From Deltaproteobacteria bacterium (GTDB taxonomy: Bacteria; Myxococcota; Kuafuiibacteriia; Kuafuiibacteriales; Kuafuiibacteriaceae): DNA of 64,000 nucleotides. The stretch covers positions 434,001 through 498,000 of the forward strand of contig JACKEN010000004.1 of the NCBI GenBank assembly GCA_020632995.1, given 5' to 3'. Under the pieces are notes generated by a model, which had not been told where the DNA came from, did no database searches, and was given only the letters and a program-made list of their open reading frames with translations. Position 1 is the first letter of the stretch, and each line of letters starts with the position of its first letter. Shown piece by piece: positions 44,179-52,868 of this stretch. The translations under genes were made by a program, and so were the position numbers.

Positions 44179-45333
44179 ATGGAGCTGAACGACATCCTCG
44201 GCGTCGCGGTGAAGGGGGGCGCCTCCGATATCCACTTGAAGGCTGGCCTGCCGCCCATGTTCCGGGTGAACGGCCAGCTCGTCCCGCTCAAGGACGCGCC
44301 GCGCATCTCCCCCGAGGAGCTGTCGCGCATGGCGCTGTCGGTGATGAACAACTACCAGCGGGAGCGCTTCAAGCAGTTCAACGAGCTCGACCTCGCCTAC
44401 GGCGTCCCGGGGCTCGGCCGCTTCCGCGTGAACGTCTTCCAGCAGCGGGGCACGGTGGGCATCGTGCTCCGGACCATCCCCTTCAAGGTCCGCGGCCTCG
44501 ACGACCTGAAGCTGCCGCCGGTGCTCAAGCACATCGCGAACGAGGAGCGCGGGCTGATCCTGGTCACCGGCACCACCGGCTCGGGCAAGTCCACCACCCT
44601 CGCGGCGATGATCGATCACATCAACAGCACCAAGACCGTGCACGTGATGACGGTCGAGGACCCGATCGAGTTCCTGATCCGCGACAAGCGCTCCGTCATC
44701 AACCAGCGCGAGGTCGGGGTCGACACCATGTCCTTCTCGCAGGCTCTGAAGTCTGCCTTGCGCCAGGACCCCGACGTGATCCTGGTGGGCGAGATGCGCG
44801 ACCTCGAGACGATCGAGACCGCGCTGTTGGCCTCCGAGACCGGCCACCTCGTGCTGTCCACCTTGCACACCCTGGACGCCACCGAGACCATCTCCCGCGT
44901 GGTCTCGGTGTTCCCGCCCCACCAGCAGCGGCAGATCCGCCTGCAGCTGGGCGCGGTGCTGAAGGCGGTGATCTGCCAGCGCCTGGTCCCCACCGCCGAC
45001 GGCAAGGGCCGGGTGGCGGCGCTCGAGATCATGCGCGTCACGCCGCGCCTGCGTGAGATGGTGGAGGACAAGGACCGCACCAAGGAGATCACCGACGCCA
45101 TCGCCGAGGGCCACGTGACCTACGGGATGCAGACCTTCGACCAGGCCCTGATGTTCCTGTTCCGGAGCGGCCTCATCACCTACGACGAGGCCATGCGCCA
45201 GGCCACCAACCCGAGCAACTTCGCCCTCCGGGTCCAGGGCGTCGAGTCCGCCTCCGACGGCAAGTGGAGCGACTTCGAGCGCACCGAGTCCCAGCCCACC
45301 CCGCCGCCCCGCAACCAGAGCCGCAGCCAGTGA
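44179..45333 (+). CDS. pilT: Type IV pilus retraction ATPase PilT family
   Basis: This 384-residue hexameric ATPase powers pilus retraction. All motifs are present: N-terminal GASDIHLKAG, Walker A GTTGSGKST, the Asp box (MTVEDPIEFL), Walker B (DPDVILVGEMRDLETI) and the His box (ETGHLVLSTLHT). The end has a disordered tail rather than a clear PilT AIRxLIRE signature, so a PilU-like or paralogous retraction ATPase is possible. The ATG at 44179 gives MELNDILGVAV, matching the family start. The recX gene begins with GTG overlapping this stop. Confidence 0.93.
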   Translation: MELNDILGVAVKGGASDIHLKAGLPPMFRVNGQLVPLKDAPRISPEELSRMALSVMNNYQRERFKQFNELDLAYGVPGLGRFRVNVFQQRGTVGIVLRTIPFKVRGLDDLKLPPVLKHIANEERGLILVTGTTGSGKSTTLAAMIDHINSTKTVHVMTVEDPIEFLIRDKRSVINQREVGVDTMSFSQALKSALRQDPDVILVGEMRDLETIETALLASETGHLVLSTLHTLDATETISRVVSVFPPHQQRQIRLQLGAVLKAVICQRLVPTADGKGRVAALEIMRVTPRLREMVEDKDRTKEITDAIAEGHVTYGMQTFDQALMFLFRSGLITYDEAMRQATNPSNFALRVQGVESASDGKWSDFERTESQPTPPPRNQSRSQ

Positions 45334-45815
45334 GGCGCCCTCGACGCCGGGCCGGGGCGCCCGATCCCGCGGCGCAGAACCCGCTGGACACCCTGGCTCG
45401 TATCCTTTCGAGACGAGCCCACACCCGGGTCGAGCTGGTGCGAAAGCTCCGCCAGCGCGGCTTCACCCCCGACGTGATCAACGAGACCCTGGCCCGTGCG
45501 GCGGAGCTGCACCTGCTCGAGCCCGAGGAGGACCTCGCGGTGCGCTACGCCCGGGAGCTGGCCCAAAAGGCCGGCGCCACGCCCCGGAAGGTCAGCGCGA
45601 AGCTGGCCGAGAAGGGGTTCGACCGAGGCCAAGCCAAGGCCGCGGTGGACGCCGCGTTCGAGAGCTGGGACCCCCGGGGGTCCGCCTGGGCCCTGGTCGA
45701 GAGGGAGGGAGATCCCGCGCGGGCCGCCCGGCGCCTGGCCCGGGCGGGGTTCCCGGCTGAAGTTGTCCGCTGGGCCGTCGAAAAGATCACTCAGAGTCAT
45801 GAGGATGGGCGCTGA
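45330..45815 (+). CDS. recX: RecX regulatory protein
   Basis: This 161-residue protein fits RecX, which binds and inhibits RecA filaments. Three-helix repeats are visible: LARILSRRAHTRVELVRKLR, EDLAVRYARELAQKAGATPR with KVSAKLAEKGFD, and DPARAARRLARAGFPAEVV. The GTG start overlaps the pilT stop, so translation is coupled to pilT. recA is not in the window, so the pairing with a pilus gene is a local arrangement. Confidence 0.85.
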   Translation: MRRPRRRAGAPDPAAQNPLDTLARILSRRAHTRVELVRKLRQRGFTPDVINETLARAAELHLLEPEEDLAVRYARELAQKAGATPRKVSAKLAEKGFDRGQAKAAVDAAFESWDPRGSAWALVEREGDPARAARRLARAGFPAEVVRWAVEKITQSHEDGR

Positions 45816-45852
45816 AGTAGGACAAAAATTTGGTTCGGCGCATACTAGGCGC

Positions 45853-47679
45853 GTGCTCGAGCCCACTCGGCATGACGAGCGGCGCCGGTACGAGATCCTC
45901 CGGGTCGTGAACCGCGGTGGCATGGGCGAGATCGCCCTCGGCCGCGTCAACGGCACCGGTGGTTTCGAGAAGCTGGTGATCCTGAAGCGCCTGCGCGCCG
46001 ACGCGGAGCGCGAGGACCACATCGCGATGTTCGATGTGGAGCAGGAGGTGATGTCTCGGATCGAGCATCCGAACATCGTCAAGGTCTTCGACCAGCCGAT
46101 CATCGACCACATCCCGTACCTCGCGATGGAGTACGTGCGGGGCCGGAACCTCGATCAGATCATCCGCGCCGCCCAGCAGTCCGCCCGCGAGCTCAGCGTG
46201 GAGTTCGCGCTCTCGGTGATCTCCGAGGTGCTGCGCGGGCTCGCGTTCGTCCACCGCCTCAAGGACAACGACGGCCACGCCCTCGGCGTGGTGCACCAGG
46301 ACATGACGCCGAGCAACGTCATGGTCTCGTTCTTCGGCGAGGTGAAGGTCACCGACTTCGGCATCAGCTATGTCACGTCACGCGACGGCGGGCTGAGGAA
46401 GGGCGTCCTCAAGGGCAAGCCACGTTACGTCGCGCCCGAGGTGCTCGCGGGCAAGCGCGTCAACAACACCGCCGACATCTACGGGGTCGGCGTGGTGCTC
46501 TACGAGCTCCTCACCGGCCAGGCCCTCTTCGCGCGCGCCTCGGTGAAGGAGACCCTCTCCGCGGTGGCGAAGAACGAGCTGCCCGACTTCAACCTGAAGC
46601 TGGGCGAGCACGGCGAGGGCGTGGTCCGCATCCTCGAGAAGTCCACCAAGAAGGACCCCACCGAGCGCTACCGCACCGCCGAGGCCATGGCGGCCGACGT
46701 GCTCAACGAGCTCACCAAGCGCGGCGGCCCGGTGCCTCCCGCCACCCTGGGCTACCAGGTGCGGGTGCTCTTCAACGACGACCCCGACGTGCCCGAGATG
46801 GATCCGACGCTGGAGGAGGCGATCGTGAAGGCCCCCACCCTGGCGAAGCCAGGGATGCAGGCGGCGGACCTCGACCAGACCCTGCTCGAGCTGGACCGCC
46901 TGCTGGGCAACGACGACAGCAGCGTCGACCTGTTCCAGGTGCCGCCCGAGATCCACCGGGACCTGTCCGACATGCCGGACATGGAGCCCTTCGTCGCCAA
47001 GACCCCGCTCCCCGACTTCGTCTGGGACGCGAAGAACGACGACGAGATCCTGGCCAAGGCCCAGGAGCTCTACGGCCCGCCCGAGCCGCGGCCGCTCTTC
47101 CCGGAGCTGGAGGCCGCGCCGCCCCCGCGGATGCCGCCCCCCATGAACCCGAGCCGCAGGAGCGGCAGCTTCACCCCCGCCCCAGGTTCCACGACCCCGG
47201 CGCCCGACGCGGCGCTGGACGCCATCCTGAAGGCGCGCCGGGACGAGCGTGATCCGGACGCGTACCAGCACCCGAAGGCCCGCACCCTCGTGATCCCGAG
47301 CCCGGTGCCCAGCCCCAGCGAGTCGGTCCCGGCGCCCTTCGTGGCCCCGGCCGCGCTCCGGCCCTCGGTGACGCCGGCCCCCGCGGCCGACAGCCCAAGC
47401 CTGGTCTCGTACGCCACGCCCCCCGCGGCTCCGCCCGCGCCGGCGGTGACGGCCACGCCGCACGTCCGGCTCCCGACCCCGACCCCGAGCCTCCCGGACC
47501 CGACGCCCGTTCCGCGGTCGATCTCGACCGCGCCGCGGGTGGCCCCGCGCACCCCGCTGCCCGTCCCGCAGCTCCCGCCCGCCCCAAGCGGCGGCCTGCA
47601 GGGCCAGTTCTGGATGGGCCTGGCGGTGGGCGCCGCGATGGGCGCGGCGGCGGTAGTGGCCTACTTCGTCGCGCTCTGA
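45853..47679 (+). CDS. Membrane-anchored serine/threonine protein kinase
   Basis: This 608-residue protein has an N-terminal Hanks kinase domain (about 10-285). The Gly loop (NRGGMGEI), catalytic Lys45, DFG (TDFGISY) and APE (YVAPEVL) are present. The catalytic loop reads VVHQDMTPSNV, with Gln149 where Arg is usual but Asp150 and Asn155 kept, so activity is likely but activation differs. A Pro/Ala-rich disordered region follows, and the protein ends in a membrane helix (FWMGLAVGAAMGAAAVVAYF). The GTG at 45853 lies next to a TACTAG box and is probably leaderless. A signalling role is inferred. Confidence 0.87.
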   Translation: MLEPTRHDERRRYEILRVVNRGGMGEIALGRVNGTGGFEKLVILKRLRADAEREDHIAMFDVEQEVMSRIEHPNIVKVFDQPIIDHIPYLAMEYVRGRNLDQIIRAAQQSARELSVEFALSVISEVLRGLAFVHRLKDNDGHALGVVHQDMTPSNVMVSFFGEVKVTDFGISYVTSRDGGLRKGVLKGKPRYVAPEVLAGKRVNNTADIYGVGVVLYELLTGQALFARASVKETLSAVAKNELPDFNLKLGEHGEGVVRILEKSTKKDPTERYRTAEAMAADVLNELTKRGGPVPPATLGYQVRVLFNDDPDVPEMDPTLEEAIVKAPTLAKPGMQAADLDQTLLELDRLLGNDDSSVDLFQVPPEIHRDLSDMPDMEPFVAKTPLPDFVWDAKNDDEILAKAQELYGPPEPRPLFPELEAAPPPRMPPPMNPSRRSGSFTPAPGSTTPAPDAALDAILKARRDERDPDAYQHPKARTLVIPSPVPSPSESVPAPFVAPAALRPSVTPAPAADSPSLVSYATPPAAPPAPAVTATPHVRLPTPTPSLPDPTPVPRSISTAPRVAPRTPLPVPQLPPAPSGGLQGQFWMGLAVGAAMGAAAVVAYFVAL

Positions 47680-47741
47680 GCCCAGCCCTCCCGGAGCACG
47701 CCGGAGGAAGATCCCCCCACCGCTCCTCGTAGTACGCCCTC

Positions 47742-50366
47742 GTGAGAGTGCACCTCTTCGTCGCCGTCCTCGGTGCCCTCTGCCTGGCGGGATGTGACGA
47801 AACCCGAGATCGAACCGGCACCGACACCCGACCTCCGAGCTGCGTGCCCGCGACGTGCGCCTCGTTGGGTGCAGACTGCGGCAAGGTGCTGGACGGATGC
47901 GGTGGACAGCTCGAATGTGGCGGTTGTCCGACCGGTGAGTCCTGCGGCGCCGCCGGCACCCCGAACGTCTGCGCAGCCGGGACGTGCACGCCGAAGACCT
48001 GCGCCGACGTGGGCGCGAGCTGTGGCGCGATCAGCGACGGCTGCTCGGACATCCTCCAGTGCGGCACCTGCCAGGGCACCGAGACCTGCGGCGGTGGTGG
48101 AACGCCCAACGTGTGCGGACAGGGGTGTCAGCCCATGAGCTGCGCCAGCGTCGGCGCCAACTGCGGAACGATCGATGACGGTTGTGGCCAGGCGCTGAGC
48201 TGCGGGTCCTGTCAGACGCCCGAGGTGTGCGGCGGCGGCGGCACCCCCAACGTCTGTGGCCAGGGATGCCAGGTCTCGAGCTGTTTCGAGCTCGGCCTCG
48301 ACTGCGGCACCGTCGACGTCGGCTGCGGTACCACCGCGACGTGCGGGACCTGCCAGGGAACCGAGAGCTGCGGCGGCGGCGGAACACCCAACGTGTGTGG
48401 CTGCACTGCCAGGACGTGTGGCGACCTGGGGATCCAGTGCGGGACGGTCGATGACGGATGCGGCTCACCGTTGGACTGCGGCGGATGTCCGGCACCGCTG
48501 TCGTGCGGGGGCGGCGGGACACCCAACGTGTGTGGCACCACCTGCGCCGTGAGCTGCCCGTCGGGGTACACGTGCGATCCCGGCTCCGGAAGCTGCGTGG
48601 GCGGCACGGCCACCACGCTCACGCTGAACGTCGTCACCCACACCGTCAGCGGCGTGGTCACCATGAACGGGCAGCCGCCCATAAGCAGCTGCGGGAGCAG
48701 CGACCGCGCCTACGTCGACTTCATCGAGCCCAACCTCGGCTATCACCACACCCTCGCCGTCCCCTGCAATGGCGCCACGTCGCCCTTCGCCTTCAGCGGG
48801 TCCGTGTTCCCCGGAACCTACAGGGTCCAGGTCCGCGGCTACTCCTCCAATCTACCCAGCGAAGCCTTCACCGTCCGCCAGGGCCTCACCGTCAGCGGGC
48901 CGGTCAGCAACCTGACCCTCGACGTCGTCACCCACCCCGTCAGCGGCGTGGTCACCATGAACGGGCAGCAGCCCACCAGCGGCTGCGGGAGCAGCGACCG
49001 CGCCTACGTCGACTTCATCGAGCCCAACCTCGGCTATCACCACACCCTCGCCGTCCCCTGCGACGGCGCCACGTCGCCCTTCGCATTCAGCCCGTGTTCC
49101 CCGGAACCTACAGGGTCCAGGTCCGCGGCTACTCCTCCAATCTACCCAGCGAAGCCTTCACCGTGCGACAGGGCCTCACCGTCAGCGGGCCGGTCAGCAA
49201 CCTGACCCTCGACGTCGTCACCCACCCCGTCAGCGGCGTGGTCACCATGAACGGCAGCAGCCCACCAGCAGCTGCGGGGGAGCAGCGACCGCGCCTACGT
49301 CGACTTCATCGAGCCCAGCCTCGGCTACCACCACACCTCGCCGTGCCCCTGCAACGGCGCCACGTCGCCCTTCGCCTTCAGTGGGTCCGTGTTCCCCGGA
49401 ACCTACAGGGTCCAGGTCCGCGGCTACTCCTCCAATCTACCCAGCGAAGCCTTCACCGTCCGCCAGGGCCTCACCGTCAGCGGGCCGGTCAGCAACCTGA
49501 CCCTCGACGTCGTCACCCATCCCGTCAGCGGCGTGGTCACCATGAACGGGCAGCAGCCCACCAGCGGCTGCGGGAGCAGCGACCGCGCCTACGTCGACTT
49601 CACCGAGCCCAGCCTCGGCTACCACCACACCCTCGCCGTCCCCTGCAACGGCGCCACGTCGCCCTTCGCCTTCAGTGGGTCCGTGTTCCCCGGAACCTAC
49701 AGGGTCCAGGTCCGCGGCTACTCCTCCAACCTACCCAGCGAAGCCTTCACCGTCCGGCAGGGCCTCACCGTCAGCGGACCCGTCAGCAACCTGACCCTCG
49801 ACGTCGTCACCCACCTGGTCGCCGGGACCGTCACCATGAACGGACAGCAGCCCATCAGCAGCTGCGGAAGCTCCGACCGCGCCTACGTGGATCTGGACGA
49901 CGACAATCTCGGCTACCACCACACCATCGCCGTCCCCTGCGACGGCGCCAGCTCTCCCTTTGCGTTCGACGGAGACGTCTTCCCCGGCACCTATCGAGTG
50001 TCGGTTCGCGGCTACTCCTCCAACATCCCCAGCGAGCGCTTCGTCGCGCTCCCCTCGCTGTCCGTCGGCCAGGACGCCACGGGCCTGGTGCTCGACGTGG
50101 TCACCGTCCCGGTCGGAGGTGTCGTGACCATGAACGGACAGCAACCCATGAGCTCCTGTGGGAGCAGCGACCGCGCCTACGTGGACTTCCACGACAGCGT
50201 CCAGGGCTACAGCCACACCGTCAACGTCCCTTGCAATGGCGCGACGAGCGCATTCACCTTCCAGGGCCTGGTCTACCCCGGGGTCTACCGGATCTCGGTG
50301 AGGGGCTACTCCTCGACGCTCCCGTCCGAAGCGTACATCGTGTTCGACCGGGTGCAGATCCCGTAG
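47742..50366 (+). pseudogene. Cys-rich repeat lipoprotein with six 98-residue tandem repeats and compensating frameshifts
   Basis: The gene starts with a lipobox (LGALCLAGCDE). Five copies of a 44-residue Cys-rich unit follow (pattern DCG, DGCG, CGTC, CGGGGTPNVC). Then come six 98-residue repeats containing CGSSDRAYVDF, LAVPCNGATSPFAF and GTYRVQVRGYSSNLPSEAF. In repeats two and three, indels of -4, -1, +2, -1 and +1 bases put about 250 bases out of frame; the sum is -3, so frame is regained. As written, translation stops at 49205 (487 residues), and 49389-50366 continues the original frame to the stop. It is a surface-exposed, disulfide-rich protein if intact. Repeat-related sequence error is a real alternative. 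Confidence 0.75.
48628..50366. repeat. Six tandem 294-bp coding repeats
   Basis: The landmark ACGTCGTCACCCA or its variant recurs at 48628, 48922, 49212, 49507, 49801 and 50095, giving spacings of 294, 290, 295, 294 and 294. The second, third, fourth and fifth copies are almost identical at DNA level, and the last diverges most. Each unit encodes 98 residues with two cysteines. Confidence 0.9.
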
Positions 50367-50383
50367 GCGCCGCGCCCACGCTG

Positions 50384-50947
50384 CTAGAGCGAGGCCCGCC
50401 GGGCCAGGCGCCCCAGCAACACCAGCGCGCCCACCGTCCCCACCAGCCCGAGGCCCAGCACCGCCAGCTCTTCTGGCGGCGCCGCCGCGGGATCCTGGAG
50501 GATCCGGAGCCCGGTGCGCCCGCTGACCCCGAGGTTCACCCAGAGGAGCTTGCTCGGCAGCGTGGCCAACCAGGTCACGAGCAGGTAGGGGCCCAGGCGG
50601 AGGCGCGAGAGGGCGAAGACCCAGTTGCTCGCGCCGAGCGGGAGGGCCGGGCTCAGGCGCATCAGCCCCACCAGGCGCCAGCCCCCCGCCACCACCACCC
50701 GGTGCGCGGCGGCCAGCCGGGGGCGAGCCAGGAGCCAGCGCTCCAGCCGTTGAGCGAGGAAGGTGCGAGCGAGCCACCACGAGATGGCGGCGGAGATCAC
50801 GGTGCCGCTGGAGGCGACCGCGGTGCCCCACCAGAGCCCGAGGAGGGCCCCGCACGCGATGGTCATGCCGGAGCCGGGGAGCCCCAACAGCGCGCTCACC
50901 ACGAAGACGGCGAGCAGGACCGGGGCCGATGCAAGGTGGCTTTCCAT
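50384..50947 (-). CDS. VTT-domain (DedA/TVP38-like) inner membrane protein
   Basis: This 187-residue integral membrane protein has the VTT-type core: LLGLPGSGMTIACGALLGLW, then LVGLMRLSPALPLGASNWVFA, followed by late helices near LGPYLLVTWLATLPSKLLW and a terminal hydrophobic segment. Such proteins are lipid scramblases or undecaprenyl-phosphate transporters in other bacteria. The ATG at 50947 gives MESHLASAPVLL. An ATG six codons upstream is also possible, and both starts lie in a strong hairpin around 50940-50965. It converges with the repeat lipoprotein gene. Confidence 0.75.
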   Translation of the reverse strand: MESHLASAPVLLAVFVVSALLGLPGSGMTIACGALLGLWWGTAVASSGTVISAAISWWLARTFLAQRLERWLLARPRLAAAHRVVVAGGWRLVGLMRLSPALPLGASNWVFALSRLRLGPYLLVTWLATLPSKLLWVNLGVSGRTGLRILQDPAAAPPEELAVLGLGLVGTVGALVLLGRLARRASL

Positions 50948-51163
50948 CCTCCAGGATGGAGCCATACTCCAACGGCACCTCCAGGACCACCTTCCCGGGG
51001 CCCGAGTGCTCGCCAGCTCACCGCCCCGGCGCAGAACCTCCAGGGCCCTCGCTCGGCCCCGTTGGGGCCCACCGCTCGAAGCCCGCCGACCGGCCATCGC
51101 GCGCAAGGCGCCGTTCGTCGGCTCGGCTCTCGGCTCGGCTCGGCGTGGTGCTATCCGGGGCCG

Positions 51164-51829
51164 ATGCTGGATCCTGCCTTGACCTTGCACATCTTCGGCG
51201 GCGCCGCCGGTCTGCTGACCATGCCCATCCCCCTCATCGCGAAGAAGGGCGGGCGCTGGCATCGCCGCGCGGGGTGGCTCTTCGTCGCGGGGATGACGAT
51301 CGCAGGGCTGACCGGCTTGTGGATGGCCGGCCGCTTCTTCCTTGCCGATCGGACGGGGCGGGGTGCGTTCTTCGGGGTGCTCTCCGTCTTGCTCCTGGAG
51401 TCGCTGTGGAGCGCCATGGCCGCCCTGGCGAGGAAGCGCCAGCCCGCGCCCAGCCGCCGCCTCCTGGACGTCGCCGCTCCGGTGGCGTCGGGGCTCGCCG
51501 CCCTCGCGGGGCTCGGGTACGGCCTCTCGGCCGGCCGGCCGCTCCTCGCCGTGTTCGCGACCCTGGCGCTCCTGTCCGCGGTGGGCGACCTCCGCTTCGC
51601 CCTCCTACCGCTGCCGACGCCCATGGCATGGTGGTACAGGCACATGTTGAGCATCATGGTGGCGTGCATCTCGGCCATCACCGCCTTCGCGATCCTGAAC
51701 GTCTCGCGCCTGGTCGGACAGCTCCCGCCTGCGGTGGCGTGGGTGCCATGGGTCCTCCCGACCGCCATCATGGTCCCGGCCTTCGTGTCCTGGGTCCGAC
51801 GCTACCGGGTGCGGTTCCGTGAGGGGTGA
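51164..51829 (+). CDS. DUF2306-like inner membrane protein
   Basis: This 221-residue protein has about six membrane helices. The opening LTLHIFGGAAGLLTMPIPLI, with KKGGRWHRRAGWLFV, and the later WWYRHMLSIMVACISAITAF carry the His residues typical of DUF2306-type proteins, which are uncharacterised and may bind heme. A TGC-TATCCG box ends six bases before the ATG at 51164. The LytS-like kinase begins with GTG inside its last codons, so the three genes 51164, 51819 and 52865 form one operon. A sensed or regulated partner is plausible. Confidence 0.72.
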   Translation: MLDPALTLHIFGGAAGLLTMPIPLIAKKGGRWHRRAGWLFVAGMTIAGLTGLWMAGRFFLADRTGRGAFFGVLSVLLLESLWSAMAALARKRQPAPSRRLLDVAAPVASGLAALAGLGYGLSAGRPLLAVFATLALLSAVGDLRFALLPLPTPMAWWYRHMLSIMVACISAITAFAILNVSRLVGQLPPAVAWVPWVLPTAIMVPAFVSWVRRYRVRFREG

Positions 51830-52868
51830 GCCTCTTCGACGTCGGCGTTGGCTGCGCGCCGCCGGGGCCCGGGCTGCGCTCTATCTACCGCTGGCGGCGG
51901 GGCTGAGCGCGCTCATGGTGGGCTACATGGGCACGATGGCGCCGGCCGTCCTGGGCGCGGTGTTCCTCGTCAACCTCCTCATCTCTGTGTCGATCGGCGC
52001 CTCGATGTGGGCAGTGGGTCGCCTCGCCCTCCGGGTTGGTGCGACACCTCCCGGGGCCGCGAGCGGTCCGGGCTGGCTCCTGCGCGCCGCGACGCTGGTG
52101 GTCGGGGTCCTGGGCGGGGCGTACCTCGGGCTCGCGGCCCTGGAGTACCTCGAGCTCCCGATCGCGCGGATGTTCCCGTTCTCCGCCGTGGTCCGGGTCG
52201 CGTTCCCCGTCACCCTCGTGATCGTCGGCGTGAGCGAGGCGCTGACCCGCCTGCAGCTGCGCACCCGGGAGGCGGAGGCGGCGCGCATGCGGAGCGAGCT
52301 GGCGGCCCTGCACGCCCGCCTCAACCCACACTTCCTCTTCAACAGCCTCAACACCGTAGCCGCGCTGATCGGCGAGGATCCGACCCGGGCCGAGGTCGCG
52401 GTCGTGCGGCTCTCCGAGCTCATGCGGCACACGGTGGTGGGCGCGAAGGCGCACTGGATCGCCCTCGGTGACGAGGTGGAGGCGACGCGAAGCTACCTGG
52501 AGTTCGAGGCCCTCAGATATGGACCGCGGCTCCGCTTCGAGGTGGAGGTGGCGCCAGGCCTCGAACAGGTCCGCGTGCCGCCCCTGGTGCTCCAGCCCCT
52601 GGTGGAGAACGCCGTCAACCACGGGGTGGGGCGCCGCGAGGGCGGGCGCGTGCATGTGGCGGTGCGCGCGGCCGATGGTGGGCTCACGCTGGAGGTCGAG
52701 GACGATGGCGCGGGGGCCTCTCCTCGGGTCGGCACCGGGACGTCGCAAGATGACTTGCGACGTCGCCTCGACCTCGCCTACGAGGGTCGGGCCAGGTTGT
52801 CCGTGGACCAGGGCCGCATGGGCGGCTATCGAGTCCGCGTCCTGGTCCCGCTGGAGGGCCCCCGGTGA
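51819..52868 (+). CDS. LytS/YehU-type membrane histidine kinase
   Basis: This 349-residue kinase has four membrane helices and a LytS-type catalytic module. The phospho-acceptor is His171 in LNPHFLFNSLNT, and VLQPLVENAVNHGV is the N box. The ATPase domain then continues to the end. It overlaps its neighbours on both sides and pairs with the LytTR regulator immediately downstream. The coding sequence near the C-terminus contains a perfect 11-base inverted repeat (52739-52764). The signal is unknown. Confidence 0.9.
   Translation: MRGEPLRRRRWLRAAGARAALYLPLAAGLSALMVGYMGTMAPAVLGAVFLVNLLISVSIGASMWAVGRLALRVGATPPGAASGPGWLLRAATLVVGVLGGAYLGLAALEYLELPIARMFPFSAVVRVAFPVTLVIVGVSEALTRLQLRTREAEAARMRSELAALHARLNPHFLFNSLNTVAALIGEDPTRAEVAVVRLSELMRHTVVGAKAHWIALGDEVEATRSYLEFEALRYGPRLRFEVEVAPGLEQVRVPPLVLQPLVENAVNHGVGRREGGRVHVAVRAADGGLTLEVEDDGAGASPRVGTGTSQDDLRRRLDLAYEGRARLSVDQGRMGGYRVRVLVPLEGPR
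52739..52764. repeat. Perfect 11-bp-arm palindrome including a GCAAG-N4-CTTGC core
   Basis: Arms GACGTCGCAAG and CTTGCGACGTC flank ATGA. The core 52745-52758 is an exact copy of the dispersed palindrome, here in the frame CAA-GAT-GAC-TTG, and the longest such element in the window. Confidence 0.85.

Noticed and set aside
48628..50366. Regular repeats as a CRISPR array
   Set aside because: Units are 294 bp, contiguous, without spacers, and encode protein repeats; no cas gene is nearby.
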